Below are positions 43,613-55,879 of a stretch of 64,000 bases of DNA, one piece after another. The position numbers were made by a program, and so were the translations under genes. How positions within the stretch are numbered: position 1 is the first letter of the stretch; the number at the start of each line of letters is the position of its first letter. The DNA is from Plasmodium coatneyi (taxonomy: Eukaryota > Apicomplexa > Aconoidasida > Haemosporida > Plasmodiidae): contig NC_033568.1 in NCBI RefSeq assembly GCF_001680005.1, positions 434,001 through 498,000 of the forward strand, given 5' to 3'. The notes under the pieces are model-generated. The model was not told the DNA's origin. It saw only the letters and a program-made list of their open reading frames with translations, and did no database searches.

Positions 43613-45717
43613 CTACAGATATAATTTGTAAAATATATATGTGTGTACATACCCGTGCACATTCCTTATTATATGATACATGGGGAACATTATAAGTATA
43701 CATAACACTATATATATACATTTGTTAATAGAGAAATCAATTATATTGGTTGTACCATTGTTAAGAGGTGTATATATATATTCTTCTATGTATATATAGT
43801 AATGTAAATTTAAGTCAGAACTTCTTTACACATGTGCTCACACATTTATCGAAATAAAGGAAAATGTGAGAATTCTGTTTGCTTCTTAATTATAAATATT
43901 AAACATACACCAAACTCCTATTCTTTTCCCTTATATATATACTGCACAGTTCCTTGAACAATGATAACATATTATGCTCATATATATTCAATCACCACAT
44001 GTATGTAGTTAGAGCCGGCTATAGGAATAAATGTGCTGGAATAACATGAAATAAAGGAGAAGAAAAGAAAAATGGAACTTACAATTTTCTATACACGTTC
44101 CTTCTTTATACATTCCTTCTTTATGCATTCTCCACATGGTTCGATTATGCGTGATTATTGAGAATATTATGTTACTACTTACACGCCTTAGCTTCTACAT
44201 ATACATATAATAATGTGCATGCACCCTTCCCCTCTTTGGATAAAAAGAATTTTCATATATATATATGTGTGTATATGTAGGTACATTGCTTATTTTATGT
44301 TTTATTGTTTTTTTTTTTTTGGAGGAAGGGGAGACTGCCCATTAAAAAATTGATCACACATATATAGTATTGTATAGTTCAAGCATATGCATAGTACACT
44401 CTTCCCCCCTTTTTTAAATGTGTATATCAATTTATACTCATTGAAGTGGCGTTATTTTATGAGCAAGATACAGGCAAAATTTTCAACAGAGAGAATTGCA
44501 TTATGCTTAGAAAAAAATACAATATGCGCTCTTGTAAGAACACTCCTTCATGTACACTTCCTCCCTTCCTTCTATAATCATTCAATAATAATAATAATTT
44601 TCTTTCCATTCCATTCCCTTCCTTTTTTATTTTTTATTCTTTTCCTTTCTGATGTGTTCACTACAAATAACTCCCTTACATAAAATATAAATTGTATTAC
44701 CTAAGCTGTTCCTTCTCTCTCTTCTTTTAACGGTAGATTACATTTTTTTATACATATGTATATTCATGTTACGTTATTGTTCTTTTTTTTTTCTCTATTT
44801 TTTAATTGTTTTTTTTTTTTTTAAGAAAGGGCCATAAAAAACTTTCCCTTCCATGTTCTATATATATTGTTTCTTAGTATATTATTATAGCCTTCCATTT
44901 TGTTTATAGAACTTTTTTAGGATTTGCCCCCTTTAACATATAAATTCTGCCGGCACCTTCCTGTGCCTGTTTAAATGTTTTGTTCCAATAAAATGATTCA
45001 TATGCACAGTTTATATATATATAAATATGCAGAAATAAGATTATAATTATTACAACTTATTTTAACTTGCTTTCCTTCTTTTTATTGTTTCAAACATGTA
45101 ATTAAAACAGGTGGTGTTATCAAACAAAGATGTGTAAGCATTTTTTTTTTTTTTCCTTAATTATAAATTTCTTCCTTCCCCCATCCCCTTTTTACTTTAA
45201 AATCCATATTATACATTTTTTGTATACTCATTCATCCCATGTGTTCCTTTTTTTTTTTTTTTTCTTCTTCCCGGTTTTGAGTTTTAAAAAGGTTAAAAAA
45301 GAGTTAAAAGAAGGTTAAGTTAAGCGGAGGGAAGGGATTTAAATGGAAGAAAGAAGGAAGGTTACTCCTTCTTGCGTCCCCCCACCACATTTCCTTAATG
45401 CGTTTAACCACACTAAGGGGGAAAAGAGTACCTTTTTTTCCCTCCTTTTTTTTTTGAGCAAATATTCAGTATTCTTATGAAGTAATGTCCACGGTACTAC
45501 ACATTGAAATTTGTTCTACAGGAAGTTTATATGAACTATTACCTGCATATAGGTGCTTTGGTAAATGGCTCCAATAGTGGACACTCCCCATATGGAACGG
45601 ACACTATATGGTATGGTTGTCCAAACTGAACTTCCAAAGCATGGACCCCATATGGTGGGTAAAAGTGACGTTGCAACCATGGAAGCATGGAACAGCAGTT
45701 TTTTAATAAAATGTGTG

Positions 45718-45836
45718 TACACAGCTACTACAACTGTTGTTCTATGTATACACTTCACACATTGCAGTGTATATGCACAGCTACTACAACTGCTGTTCTA
45801 TATACACTTTACTGTATACACTTCACACAGTGTGCA
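45718..45836 (+). repeat. Two imperfect tandem copies of about 57 bp
   Basis: Each copy contains ACAGCTACTACAACTG, then TGTTCTAT and TATACACTTCACACA. Confidence 0.7.
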
Positions 45837-45959
45837 TAAGGAAGAACTGTATTTTTTTTTATTATTACAACATCAAGCCCCATAAGTAAATGTATAGTAT
45901 GCGCTGTTCTGCCCCCAATGCGGGGCAGCGCCTACTCCGGTCAAAAAGTATGTTCTCCC

Positions 45960-46720
45960 ATGGTAAATGGAATATTAGAGGCAGTTACTTCTAATGGTTT
46001 ATGGTAATAGTAAATTTCCTTCCCACCAAGGGAAGGAAGGGACTTCTTAAAGGAGAAGGAAGGGAAGGAAAGGAACAACAATTCCCTCTCTTGAGCAAGA
46101 ATGCACAACATTACTTCTACTTCAGGAGGAAAGGGAAAGGAACATTCCCTTCCCAAGGGAACAACTTTCCTAAGGGGGAAGGTGAACACTTTAGTGAAAG
46201 TAGACACATTAGGGGAAGAGAACAACGTTGCCTTCCCCCCAAGGGAAGGAAAGGGAACAACATTCCCTCCTTGAGGAAGGAAAAGAACATTATATTCCCT
46301 GAAGGAAGGAAAGGAAGGTTCTAAGGAGGAAGGAAGGAGATCTAGGGAAGGAGAGTCCAAGGAAGAGTTATAAGGCAAGTTAAAAGACGCATTTAGAAGG
46401 ATTTAAGGGGGTTGAAGGAGGGGGAAGGAAGAAAAGGTACTTCCTTAAGCGAAGGAACAACATTCCTCTTTCTACTTCAGGAGGAAGGAAGGGAACAACA
46501 TTACCTTCCTAAAAGGGAAAGAAAGGAAAATGAACAACCTTCCTAGAGGAAGAATGAAACAATTTTCCAGGGGAAAGGACAACTTTCCTAAAGGAAAGGG
46601 AACAATACCTTTCCCCCAAGGGGACAGAGGTCCCTTTAGGGAAGTATATGTACGGGTAATATTTTTTCCTCCTTTCACATAAGAATTAATTTCCCCTAAG
46701 GGGGAAGTAATAATGTATGT
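45960..46720 (+). repeat. Degenerate AAGGAA/TTCCTT repeat field
   Basis: Many loose copies of GGGAAGGAA, GGAACAACATTCC and TTCCCTTCCCAAGGGAA. Both orientations of AAGGAA/TTCCTT occur, so the segment is rich in short inverted repeats. Confidence 0.75.
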
Positions 46721-47991
46721 AGGGAGGGAGAGTGTTTATTATATCGGGGGGTATATGTTTTCTACAATGTACATACTTCTGCAGATATAAAATACCGATG
46801 TCGTACAAATTTTATACACTTCCCCCCTTTCCCGTTTTCCTTCTTCCTGACATTTGGAAGTAGTACAGAACAAATGTGAACCATTCTGTCGTATAGTGCT
46901 TATGCGTGCAAAATTGTGCTCATAATTCTTCATTTCAGCAATTCTATTATAAGTGAATTCAAATATTCGCAATTTTCCCTTAGGTATTTTTTTTTAGGAA
47001 TAATTCTCCTTCTTGTAGCACATTTATTAATAATTCATACGTGCCATAATTATTTATTTTGAGAGCATTCCTTCTTAAATTATGCACATAGAAGGAAAAA
47101 AAATTGAATGGGAAAAGAAGAGGAAGAAAGGAGAATTAGCGCTAAACATAATTTATATCGAAAGAATAAGTTGTATACAACATATATGAATAAACATTGG
47201 AAGATTGCAGAATGGAATGTTCTATTCTTTCTTTCCTCCCTTTTAAATTTTTATATTTGTTTGGGAAAAGAATAAATTTTAGATATGTGGGAGAGCACTT
47301 TTAATACTGTGCAACTTTAATTGAGCAAAAAAAAAAATCGTTTCCATATTGCAGGTGGAATTCTACTACAGCAAGTGCGCTTTACAGTTCCTTGCGCACT
47401 TCATTTTTTCACAATTTATTTATTTGCAATGTGTTACTGACAATTTTTTTCCTTCGAAAAACTGCATATGTAATAAATTCCATGGTGAATGAAATATTTC
47501 TTTTTTCTCTGACAATAATTTGTTTTTAGTGAATTTTCTTCCCTTTTTTTTGGTTAACATTATCCTTCTGGTGAACAACAACGTAAACTAATTTGAAACG
47601 AACGCACACAAAAGAACATTGCCTCCCACGGCGGAAAAAGAACATTGGTGTTCAGCTTAAGTGTAAAAGTTGTATAGAACAGAATAAAAAATAGGAATAA
47701 TGTTCTGCATAACAGGAAGCAATAAATGCATAATGTTTTGTAAAGATGAACAAAGAAAAAATGAAAAAGAACAAAAAAAGAAATAAAAGGAAAAAAAAAT
47801 AAAGTGAAAAGTGAAAAAAAATGAATGAAAAAGGTAAAAAATTCCGCACATATACTACCTCCTGGAAGTGAGCAAATCAGTCAATCAAAGAATGTTAATA
47901 TGGAAGTAGGAAGAAAAATGCATTAAACATAGTACTTCATGGAATATTAGTTCTATATGGTAAGTAATAGATTAACTGTGCAGTAGAAAAA

Positions 47992-50900
47992 ATGGGAACA
48001 TTCAGGGATTTGAACGAACTGGTGAATGAATGGATTAAAGCAAAAGGGAAGGAGGAGACTGACGGAAAGGTAAAATACTGTACTAAGGAGTATATGTAAA
48101 ATAGGGATTTAAGCATAAATATAAAAATAATTCTACTGTATAATGAGGGTGCATACATATCATGCAGAATATGTATATAAATGTATTCTTCCTATTTTCA
48201 GAAGAAGCTGGTGCAGGAAATAAAAACATGGATTCAGGCAATGCATGCTGAAGTTGATCAGAACGATCTGGATATTGCAAGGGTAGGGTGCGAGAACATT
48301 TACGAGAATGGAAATACGTTGAAAGAGGAAGAGAAAGAGTTGTGTGCATTCCTTGTGGCACATTTGTTGAAAATGCAGGAACAAATGAGAACTGTATCTG
48401 GGAATGATCCTGTGGATGTGAAAATAAAGGACTATATTCAATGTGTTATGAGGCAAGTATTGTTCAGCGCATACAGAAGTAGTTATTGTAGGTTCAAGGA
48501 AATTATGGAAAGCGTAGAAGAGGCAATGTATACCTTATGCGACGGAATTGCTCAGGGGGAAAAATGCAATAAATGCAGATATACGACAATTAAAATTGAG
48601 CATGTGAATAAGGTAAATATCCACGGTCTAATAATTGAGAAGTTAAATGTACAAAGGGGGATGTTACAAAAAATACATAGCATGCTCCCCAGGAGCTTGT
48701 GTAATGGAAATAGTGGGAGAAAGAATAGTGTATCACAATTAGGTCCATCGGGTAGTGGTCATGGTACAAGGACAACAGAGTCAGCAACAACCACAACAGT
48801 GAGTGGACAACAAACACATCCTCCGAACGAAGCAGGAGATGTTGCACGTAGTGCAACAAACAGTGCAACTAGCAGAGATCCTGCAGGTTGGGGAGACCTT
48901 TTATTTATTCTCAGTCCAGAACAGCCCGAAATGATAATAACTCGTGCTCCAGATAACAGGTATGATTACGATTACATTTACTTATATATACATACAGATA
49001 TATGCTATATATATATGCTTCTTACAAAAGTAGTTGTACGGCAAAAAAAAGGAGAAAAAAAAAGGAGAAAAAAAAAGGAGAAAAAAAAAGGAAAAAAGAA
49101 AAGGAAAAAAAAAAAAGGAAAAAAAAAAAAAGTATTTTCTCTCTCATACTCTTCTCTTCATATAGGACAAGTGAAGATGATGTTCCTTTAATTATAACAT
49201 TCAAGGGAGGGGTACCTCAACCACCACAAACTGGTACAGGTAGTGGCACCTGCACCACTGACTTACATCAGAGCTTAGATACAATCACAAAATGGTGGAA
49301 GAGCACCAGGGGGAATCAGGAAGTCGGAAGAATTTATATTTGTCACTGAGGTGTAGACACTCAGAATGGACTGTAGGAATGAATAAATATTCATTAGAAG
49401 GATGAATAATAGTTCTGTATAAGTGTAAAGTATACATACATGTACCCTGCTGTTATTTGTAGAATGTCCTGTGGGGCGAAATCAAGGATAGGGTCAGCGA
49501 CTTCTCCAGAGAAATATCTAAAAGCACTGCAAACGTAGACAATGTGTGCAATAGCATTACGGGAGCAGATGAAAAAACAAAGAAGGTATGCCAATACATT
49601 ACTGCAGGATTAAAATATACTTATGGAATTGAAAAGGAAACAGATAGAAGTAAGGATAAGAACCCTGAGTATAACTGGAAATTGAAGACTACTACGGCTT
49701 GTATGGTATTGAATGCGTACGGGGACATATTAAAGGAGCAGGGAAATTTATGTATAACAGAAGAAACCTTGAAAAAAGCGTTTACTACTGGACAGGGGAT
49801 TAAGAACTCTGCATGCAAAGAATCTTCATGTGGAGATTGCCAGAGAGATACGTGCGCGGATCTTCCTATTAATGGAAAAAATCTACGGAAAAAAATTAAA
49901 GATGAACTCCAGAAAAATGACAAAATACAAGAAACTCTGCGTGATATAAATAACTTTTGCACACGAATACAATGTGTAATAAAGAAATGGTTCCCTAATA
50001 GAGGTCGTACGGAATCCGACAAGGGTGACGTCGTAAGGAACAATATATTTTTTTTAAAACAGAGGATGAAAGAATGGGAAGAACGTTACTTATGTACTAA
50101 GGGGTAGAATAATTATAAATCTTGTGTATGTATGGACTTCATACACATATGTTTTTCTCTCCCATTATTTATGTAGAATACATTGTGGAACCATGACGTC
50201 AAAAAATTATTGAATAATCTGTCTGGTGCTATGACCACTACAGATACACCTGATGAGAAATTATGCAATGGCATGGAAGAGAAAAGTAGAAAGGCATGTG
50301 AACTCATTCTTAAGGGTTTAAAGCATATATATAAAATTAAAAAGGGGGATGACCGCAGCAATCCAAAGAAGGTTCTGGACGACCAAATATTCCACCGAAC
50401 TATGTCATGCCTCCTTCTAAATGCATACGCAAAGAAAATAGAAGAAAAGGCACAGGAGAGAGGCAATTGTGAAGTAAAGAGTGGCATACAATATGCCTTC
50501 CAAAAAAGTAAAGACATTAAGGATGGAACAACTGAGTGCAAGGATGATAATAATTGTCACGTATGCCAGAAGGAGAGCTACGAACAGTGCGAAATAAACC
50601 ATGAAAAGATAAAAGACAGGGTGAATAAATTGCTCGATGGGAAGAAGGACGAAATACAAACAACACTAACTACTATATGTCCACCACCTGCTCCAATCCC
50701 CAAAGCCAAATCCCAAACAACAAGTACCAAGGATTGTAACGGTGACATTACATGTTTGAATGAAAAGGTCGGCCAAATGTTCCAAAAGCGATGGGTAAGT
50801 AACAGCACTTCTTCTCGTATTTCCTTCACTTCCTTCCTCTTCACACATGTTATATAACATATTTCATGGGAAATGGAACATGCATTCCACTGCAGGTACA

Positions 50901-53900
50901 AAGTAGTAGTAGTGGTTGTTAGTTTAGAAGGAAGGTTCCTAGGTTGTGGTAGGTAGAAGGAAGGTTGTTAGGTGGGTTGTTAGGTGGTTGGTGGAAGGAA
51001 TGTTGTTAGGTGGTTGGTGCAAGGAAGGTGATGTTAAGTGGTTGGTGGAAGGAACGATCTAAGGAGGAGGGAAGGAGGGTTGTTAGGTGGTAGGGTGGAA
51101 GGGAAGGTTGTGTTGGGTGGAAAGAAGGTTGTTAGGAGTAGTAGGTGTATGGAAGGTTGTTAGGAATGGTAGGTGGAAGTAAGGTTCTGTTAGGGGGTAG
51201 AGTTGTAGGTGGGTTGTTAGGTGGCTGGTAGGATGGAAGGAAGGTTGTTAGTTGGTTGGTGGTAGGTAGGTTGTTAGGATGGTGGTGGAAAACGTAATTA
51301 TATATATAAAAATAAATGTGTACACATGTCCTTCCTTCCTATTTTTAGAGTGCAACAAAGGAGCAAGTGTATAGTTTATTCGATGAATTTTCTAGTGAAG
51401 TTGACGAAAATGATAAGAAAAGTAGTTTTGGGACTGTGTGTGATGAAATTGCAGAACGTTCTACTACACAGGGGAAGAACTTTCCCAGATGCTTTTGTAA
51501 GATTCTTATAAAAAATTTAGTGAAAGTAACAAACAACAAGAGCACATACACCTACAACGGCAATACGTGGAATGTGAGTGATATTAATATTAAGGCACGA
51601 TGTGATCTATTAAACTTATGGTTATTATTATATGGGCCAAAGTATAAGGTAACGGAGGACAATATTAAATATGCGTTTCGTGCAATATCTAATTTGAAAC
51701 AACTGTATGGGCAAAATGAATATGAGGAATGTATACATAAAGGGAATTTTTCAGTGAACGAAGCGGATGATGGTGCTCGTTACAAGGACATTTATAGTTG
51801 GTTCATGAATGAGCGCATTAAAACCAAAATGTGGAAAATAAGTGACGGGTCTGCATGCAGTACAAGGAGCAGGGCGCAAAACCACAGTACTATACTTCCA
51901 AAGAAGGAACTGGAAGAAATAAATCCACAGTTGGAGACCAAAGCAGAGTCCATTGCTAAAGAAATAGAGAAGAAGCTTCCCATAGTTGAAGAAATTGACG
52001 GGGAAATAAATTCCACTAAATCAGCACTTCCCACCTCCCAGTCATCATCCACTGGGTCCAACTGTTCCAATATAAAAATTCAAGGTGTTGAGAATGACGA
52101 GGAAGGTATAGAGTTACTTTCCCTTCACTTTAATCTACATAGAATAAACATAAGTTACATAGTGTGTAACGTGCTCTATTGTATGAGCATTAAAAGGAAC
52201 ATATTGAATGTAGAGGTGTATTCGTGTCTATATTACCTTTGTATTATATTTGTAGAGGAGTGGGAGGAAGTCTTTACAGAATTCTTCAATTATGCTGTAC
52301 AGGATGGTAAAGGATATAATTACGAAGAAGTAGAAGCAATGTCTGCTTGGTGCAAAAGTGAGGAAGATAAGGATATGTTCAATAAGCCGGAACATAAAGA
52401 TTTCTGTAAAACGCTCATAAAAAATATATTACTTGTGAAAAACAGCGGACATGAGTGTGTGACCAAAGGTAAGACCAATGAACATGGTAAACCATGTGTG
52501 AAGAAATGTGATCTACTAAACATGTGGTTAATGATTATGGCTGATTATTGTGTGCCTATGGAAATTGTGAAACCGATTTTTAAGGCGGTAGAAGAAGTAA
52601 GGGGTGATTTCTTTGGAATAGAGGACAATGCTGAATGTATGTATGGAAAAATAAGTATTTTAGATAAGACAAATGCAAGTAGACTGCAGGAAGTTCTGGA
52701 CTGGTTAAGGAGAAAGGCCAGAAAAGGGTGCTTCGGGAATACTGACAAATACGGTGTATGTAAGAGGTGGAGTGATAATTATGTTGCCAGGAGTAAGGGA
52801 AAATCAGGAAGTTCCGTGAGTAAGAAACACCTGAATGGGAAGTTAAAAGACTGGGTCGACAAATTAGAAGAAGCTAAGGGGAAAACGGAAACAGTATTAA
52901 AAGAAATAAGGGAAGCTGCTGCGAAACCACCTACCACCGGGGAACAACCTGCTTCTGGTGCCAAAGACACAGCCGGGTCCACAAAACCAGCAACTGAGAA
53001 TACTACTCCGGACATTACTAAACGTACTAATAGTGGATCAGAAACACAAACTTCTGATCAACTATCTAAAACAGATAAGGATAAACAAGGTGAGTGCGAA
53101 GCAAGCTCTAAGAGCATTAGTGCTCAGCATGATTTTGGAGCTGTTAGCTTAAGTGCAGGGTGCATTTCCAGGAAAGAACTGGGTGAATCTGATCTTTCAC
53201 AATTCCCGGAGGCTGTATTTATTGATCCGAGCGCGATCCCTCCTGGTATAGGCTGAAAGAGGGTACGTGTGCACAAGGACATACACCTTCAGTTCTGGGT
53301 GTACATACTACATTCTTGAATATATTGGGAGATAACATTCTTCTTCCTTCATATAATCTTCAGGTGTAGTAGTTCCTGAAGATGACTCTAAGGATACAGA
53401 AAAGAAAGGAGTTCAGGATATTGACGGAGCAGAAATACAAGGAACTGGTGATCAGAAACCTGATTCAGGTGACAAATCCCCTCTTCCGGCCGCAGACGGC
53501 GGTAACGTCGGTGTGAATCAGAGCGGTAGTAAGGATGTTATAGGTGGGGAAGTTGGTAACAGCTTATCGAGTCCTGATAATAGTGTTCCCGGCCAACCTG
53601 CCGTTGTTCCTGCTTCTTCACAGAGTCCCCTTGAAGAGCAACCTCCCCAAAAAGCTGATGCTGAAATTCATAATCCCAGTGCACCTGTGGTTCCAGGTGT
53701 TGCTCCGGGGGTTGGTACAGCAGGAAGTGTTACTATTCAGACTCCAACTGTATCAAGAACTCGAGCAAAAATTAAAACTGTTCCAAAAACACCAAAGGTT
53801 CTCCCACTTATTAACAGGATTGACCACCCCTTCCTTCCTTACCTTCCTACCATTCCTGTCCTAATTGGTACTTCTGTTATAAGTTATCTCCTTTGGAAGG

Positions 53901-54881
53901 TACGAACAAGAATGAAAAAGAGAAGAAAAAAAAAGAAGAAAAGGAAAAAAAAAGAAAGGAAAAATTATTTTTAGAGGGAAAGAAGAAAGAATAAAAAAAA
54001 TTAAAAAAATAAGAAAAAAAAGAAAGAAAAGAAAGGATGAATGAATATGTGAATGAGTAAAGGAGTATAGGATTTCGCATTTTAGGGGTGTGTGTGTAGG
54101 ATTTCGCATTTTAGGGGTGTATGTGTAGGATTTCACATTTTAGGGTGTGTATGTGTAGGATTTCGTATTTTAGGGTGCGTATGTGTAGGATTTCGTATTT
54201 TAGGTTGTATGTGTGTTGCATTTCGCATTTTAGGGGTGTTTGTATTGGATTTCGTATTATGGGATGTGTGTATGTGTAGGATTACGCATTTTAGGGTGTG
54301 TGTGTGTAGAATTTATGTCATAGGTTATGAATAGTACTTATTCTTCTTAGAAACAACACTCAGTCCTCTTAAAAACACATTCTTTTTTTTTTCTTTTTTA
54401 GTATTTTGCGGTATCTGGCAAAAGAAAACGTTACAAAAGAGCTCATCAAGTACGTGGTCCTTCGTCCTTAGGAGAACAACTCCTTGATCGCGTGGACGAC
54501 CAGGATGATGGTCCACATGAATATACCTTAGTAAAGGAACGAAAACCTAGACGTCCGCCAAGAAGATCATCCGGAAAAAAAGCAGTTAGCCGCCGCATGA
54601 TTATTGATATTCATTTAGAAGTCTTAGATGAATGTCAAAAAGGGGTCCTGCATTCGACGAAGGAAGATTATTTCACCATTCTTGTTGAAGAATTTATGGG
54701 AAGGAATTTTGTAAAAGGAGAAAATGTTCTTAAGGAAGGTGTTCCTAAGGAACAGATTCCAAGTACAGATTCCAGGTTTAGTGAAGAAGACTTTTTTCCT
54801 AGGGAAGAAGTTTCTAAGGAACAACTTCCTATGGTTGATGTTCCTAAGGAACAGGTTGCAAGTTCAGATTCCGGGTTTTAG
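47992..54881 (+). CDS. SICAvar: SICAvar variant antigen, nine exons
   Basis: SICAvar proteins are the large variant antigens at the surface of schizont-infected cells and undergo antigenic variation. Exons: 47992-48069, 48202-48959, 49166-49322, 49463-50032, 50177-50794, 51349-52105, 52256-53245, 53364-53899, 54402-54881; total 4,944 bases, 1,647 residues. Exons 4 and 5 are duplicated Cys-rich modules (NVLWGEIKD, NTLWNHDVK; each with an LNAY segment), and exons 6 and 7 share another (RCDLLNLWL, KCDLLNMWL). Exon 8 is Pro/Ser-rich and ends in the membrane segment LPTIPVLIGTSVISYLLWK. Exon 9 is the conserved cytoplasmic tail (YFAVSGKRKRYKRAHQ, IDIHLEVLDECQKG, then PKEQ/SSDSGF repeats). The exon 7 donor at 53246 was preferred over one at 53090; both keep the frame. 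The tail is cut short by a likely one-base frameshift. Confidence 0.9.
50920..51295 (+). repeat. GTTAGGTGG-type repeat in SICAvar intron 5
   Basis: Many imperfect units of GGTTGTTAGGTGGTTGGTGG with GAAGGAAG spacers fill most of the intron. The complement of this unit recurs at 59,760-60,012 and in coding sequence near 62,270-62,570. Confidence 0.88.
54065..54310 (+). repeat. About 30-bp tandem repeat in SICAvar intron 8
   Basis: Eight imperfect units of GGATTTCGCATTTTAGGG plus GTGTGTATGTGTA. Most units contain the heptamer TTTAGGG. Confidence 0.88.
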
Positions 54882-54951
54882 GGAGGACGACCTTGTTTCT
54901 AAGGAGAATGTTCCTAAGGAAAGTGTTCCAATTTCAGATTCCGGCCTTTAG
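54882..54951 (+). pseudogene. Frameshifted remnant of the SICAvar C-terminal repeat
   Basis: After the stop at 54881 the PKE..SDSG repeat continues in another frame (EDDLVSKENVPKES, then ISDSGL and a stop at 54951). The four T of GGGTTTTAGG create the stop; three would keep the repeat in frame. So about 23 residues of the usual tail have been cut off. Confidence 0.75.
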
Positions 54952-55576
54952 GGTGTAGTAAATACATTTTTTTTTTCTTTTTTCTTTTTTTTTTTTTTTT
55001 TTTTGTATTGTATTAAGGTGTTTAGCCTCATGTGTAAGCAATATAATCCGAACAAAAATCTTCTCCTCATTTTGATTTGTTTTGGTAGAATTTTCTGTAT
55101 CGAAGATCTAATAAGTTAAATGTTTTTGTTATAAATTTTTTTCTTCATAATTTTTTTCACTATTTTTAAATACCCAAATATTTTTTGGAAAAGATCAGTT
55201 TTTTTTTTTTTTTTTTTTTTTGTTCTGTTCGCGCTTTGTCGGGAGCATTCTTTCCTTATGGGCTTATTGAAACTTACAAATGAAAAAGAAAGAGAAGGAA
55301 TGAAAAGGAAGGGAGAAAAAGGAAGGGAGAAAAAGGAAGGGAGAAAAAGGAAGGGAGAAAAAGAAAGGAATAAGGCAGAATAAGAAAAGAACGAATGAAA
55401 GGGATGAAAGGCGTAGAAGGAAGAAAGAAAGAGAATGTCTCTTTTTTTTTTTTTTTTCTTACACTGCATATAAGCTTTATGATGGTCCCTTATGCGTCTC
55501 CCCTCCTGAGGGAGGGTGACACACTCATTCAACATTCCAAAGTTTTACATACAATGGTGTTACATATACGATGATG
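54952..55576. other. Spacer between SICAvar and an orphan KIR exon
   Basis: T-runs near 54987-55004 and 55199-55220 and a 14-bp GGAAGGGAGAAAAA repeat (about four copies, 55307-55364). No gene seen. Confidence 0.55.
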
Positions 55577-55866
55577 TTAAATGCGACCATAACCTACATT
55601 CGTTCTTTGATGATGACCCGGGGTATTATTATTATTTGTATTTGTTCCTGTTCCTGTTCTTGCTCTTGTTCTTCCATTCCTGGTAGATGGTCCTGTGTAT
55701 GGAGCTGAAGAACGTACTGTGGAATTTTCTGTTGAAACTCCTATTGTGGAAGTGTCCGTTGAATCGTATGTTGTAGAGTCACCCTCCATCAAATTATCCA
55801 GGTCGTGTCCAGGGGATCTCCTTTTTCTCCTTCCTTTTCCAGAGTGGTTACCGAACCAGGAGGTTA
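55577..55866 (-). pseudogene. Orphan KIR cytoplasmic-tail exon
   Basis: The minus strand encodes SWFGNHSGKGRRKRRSPGHD, then an Asp/Ser/Thr-rich stretch (STTYDSTDTSTIG) and an Arg/Asn-rich end (RTNVGYGRI), matching terminal exons of KIR genes here (for example 35391-35753). No KIR domain or membrane exon lies upstream on this strand: the next 650 bp are tandem repeat. The exon start (after an AG, TAACCTCCTGG) also has a shifted phase compared with intact copies. I read it as the remnant of a broken KIR gene. Confidence 0.75.
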
Positions 55867-55879
55867 CTGGAGTGTACGG

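Larger units (their letters stand above)
43613..47991. other. Long spacer upstream of the SICAvar gene
   Basis: About 4.4 kb with no gene I can support. 43,613-45,500 is plain AT-rich sequence; 45,718-45,836 is a duplicated segment; 45,960-46,720 is a degenerate repeat; 46,740-47,991 is AT-rich and probably the SICAvar promoter and 5' UTR. Confidence 0.5.

Noticed and set aside
44090..44140. Candidate first exon for the KIR gene at 42311 (ATG with a good GTAAGT donor, minus strand)
   Set aside because: The phase does not match: joining it to the exon at 43612 gives an early stop.
45565..45885. 106-codon plus-strand frame upstream of SICAvar
   Set aside because: It spans a duplicated non-coding segment, and the residues reflect that repeat.
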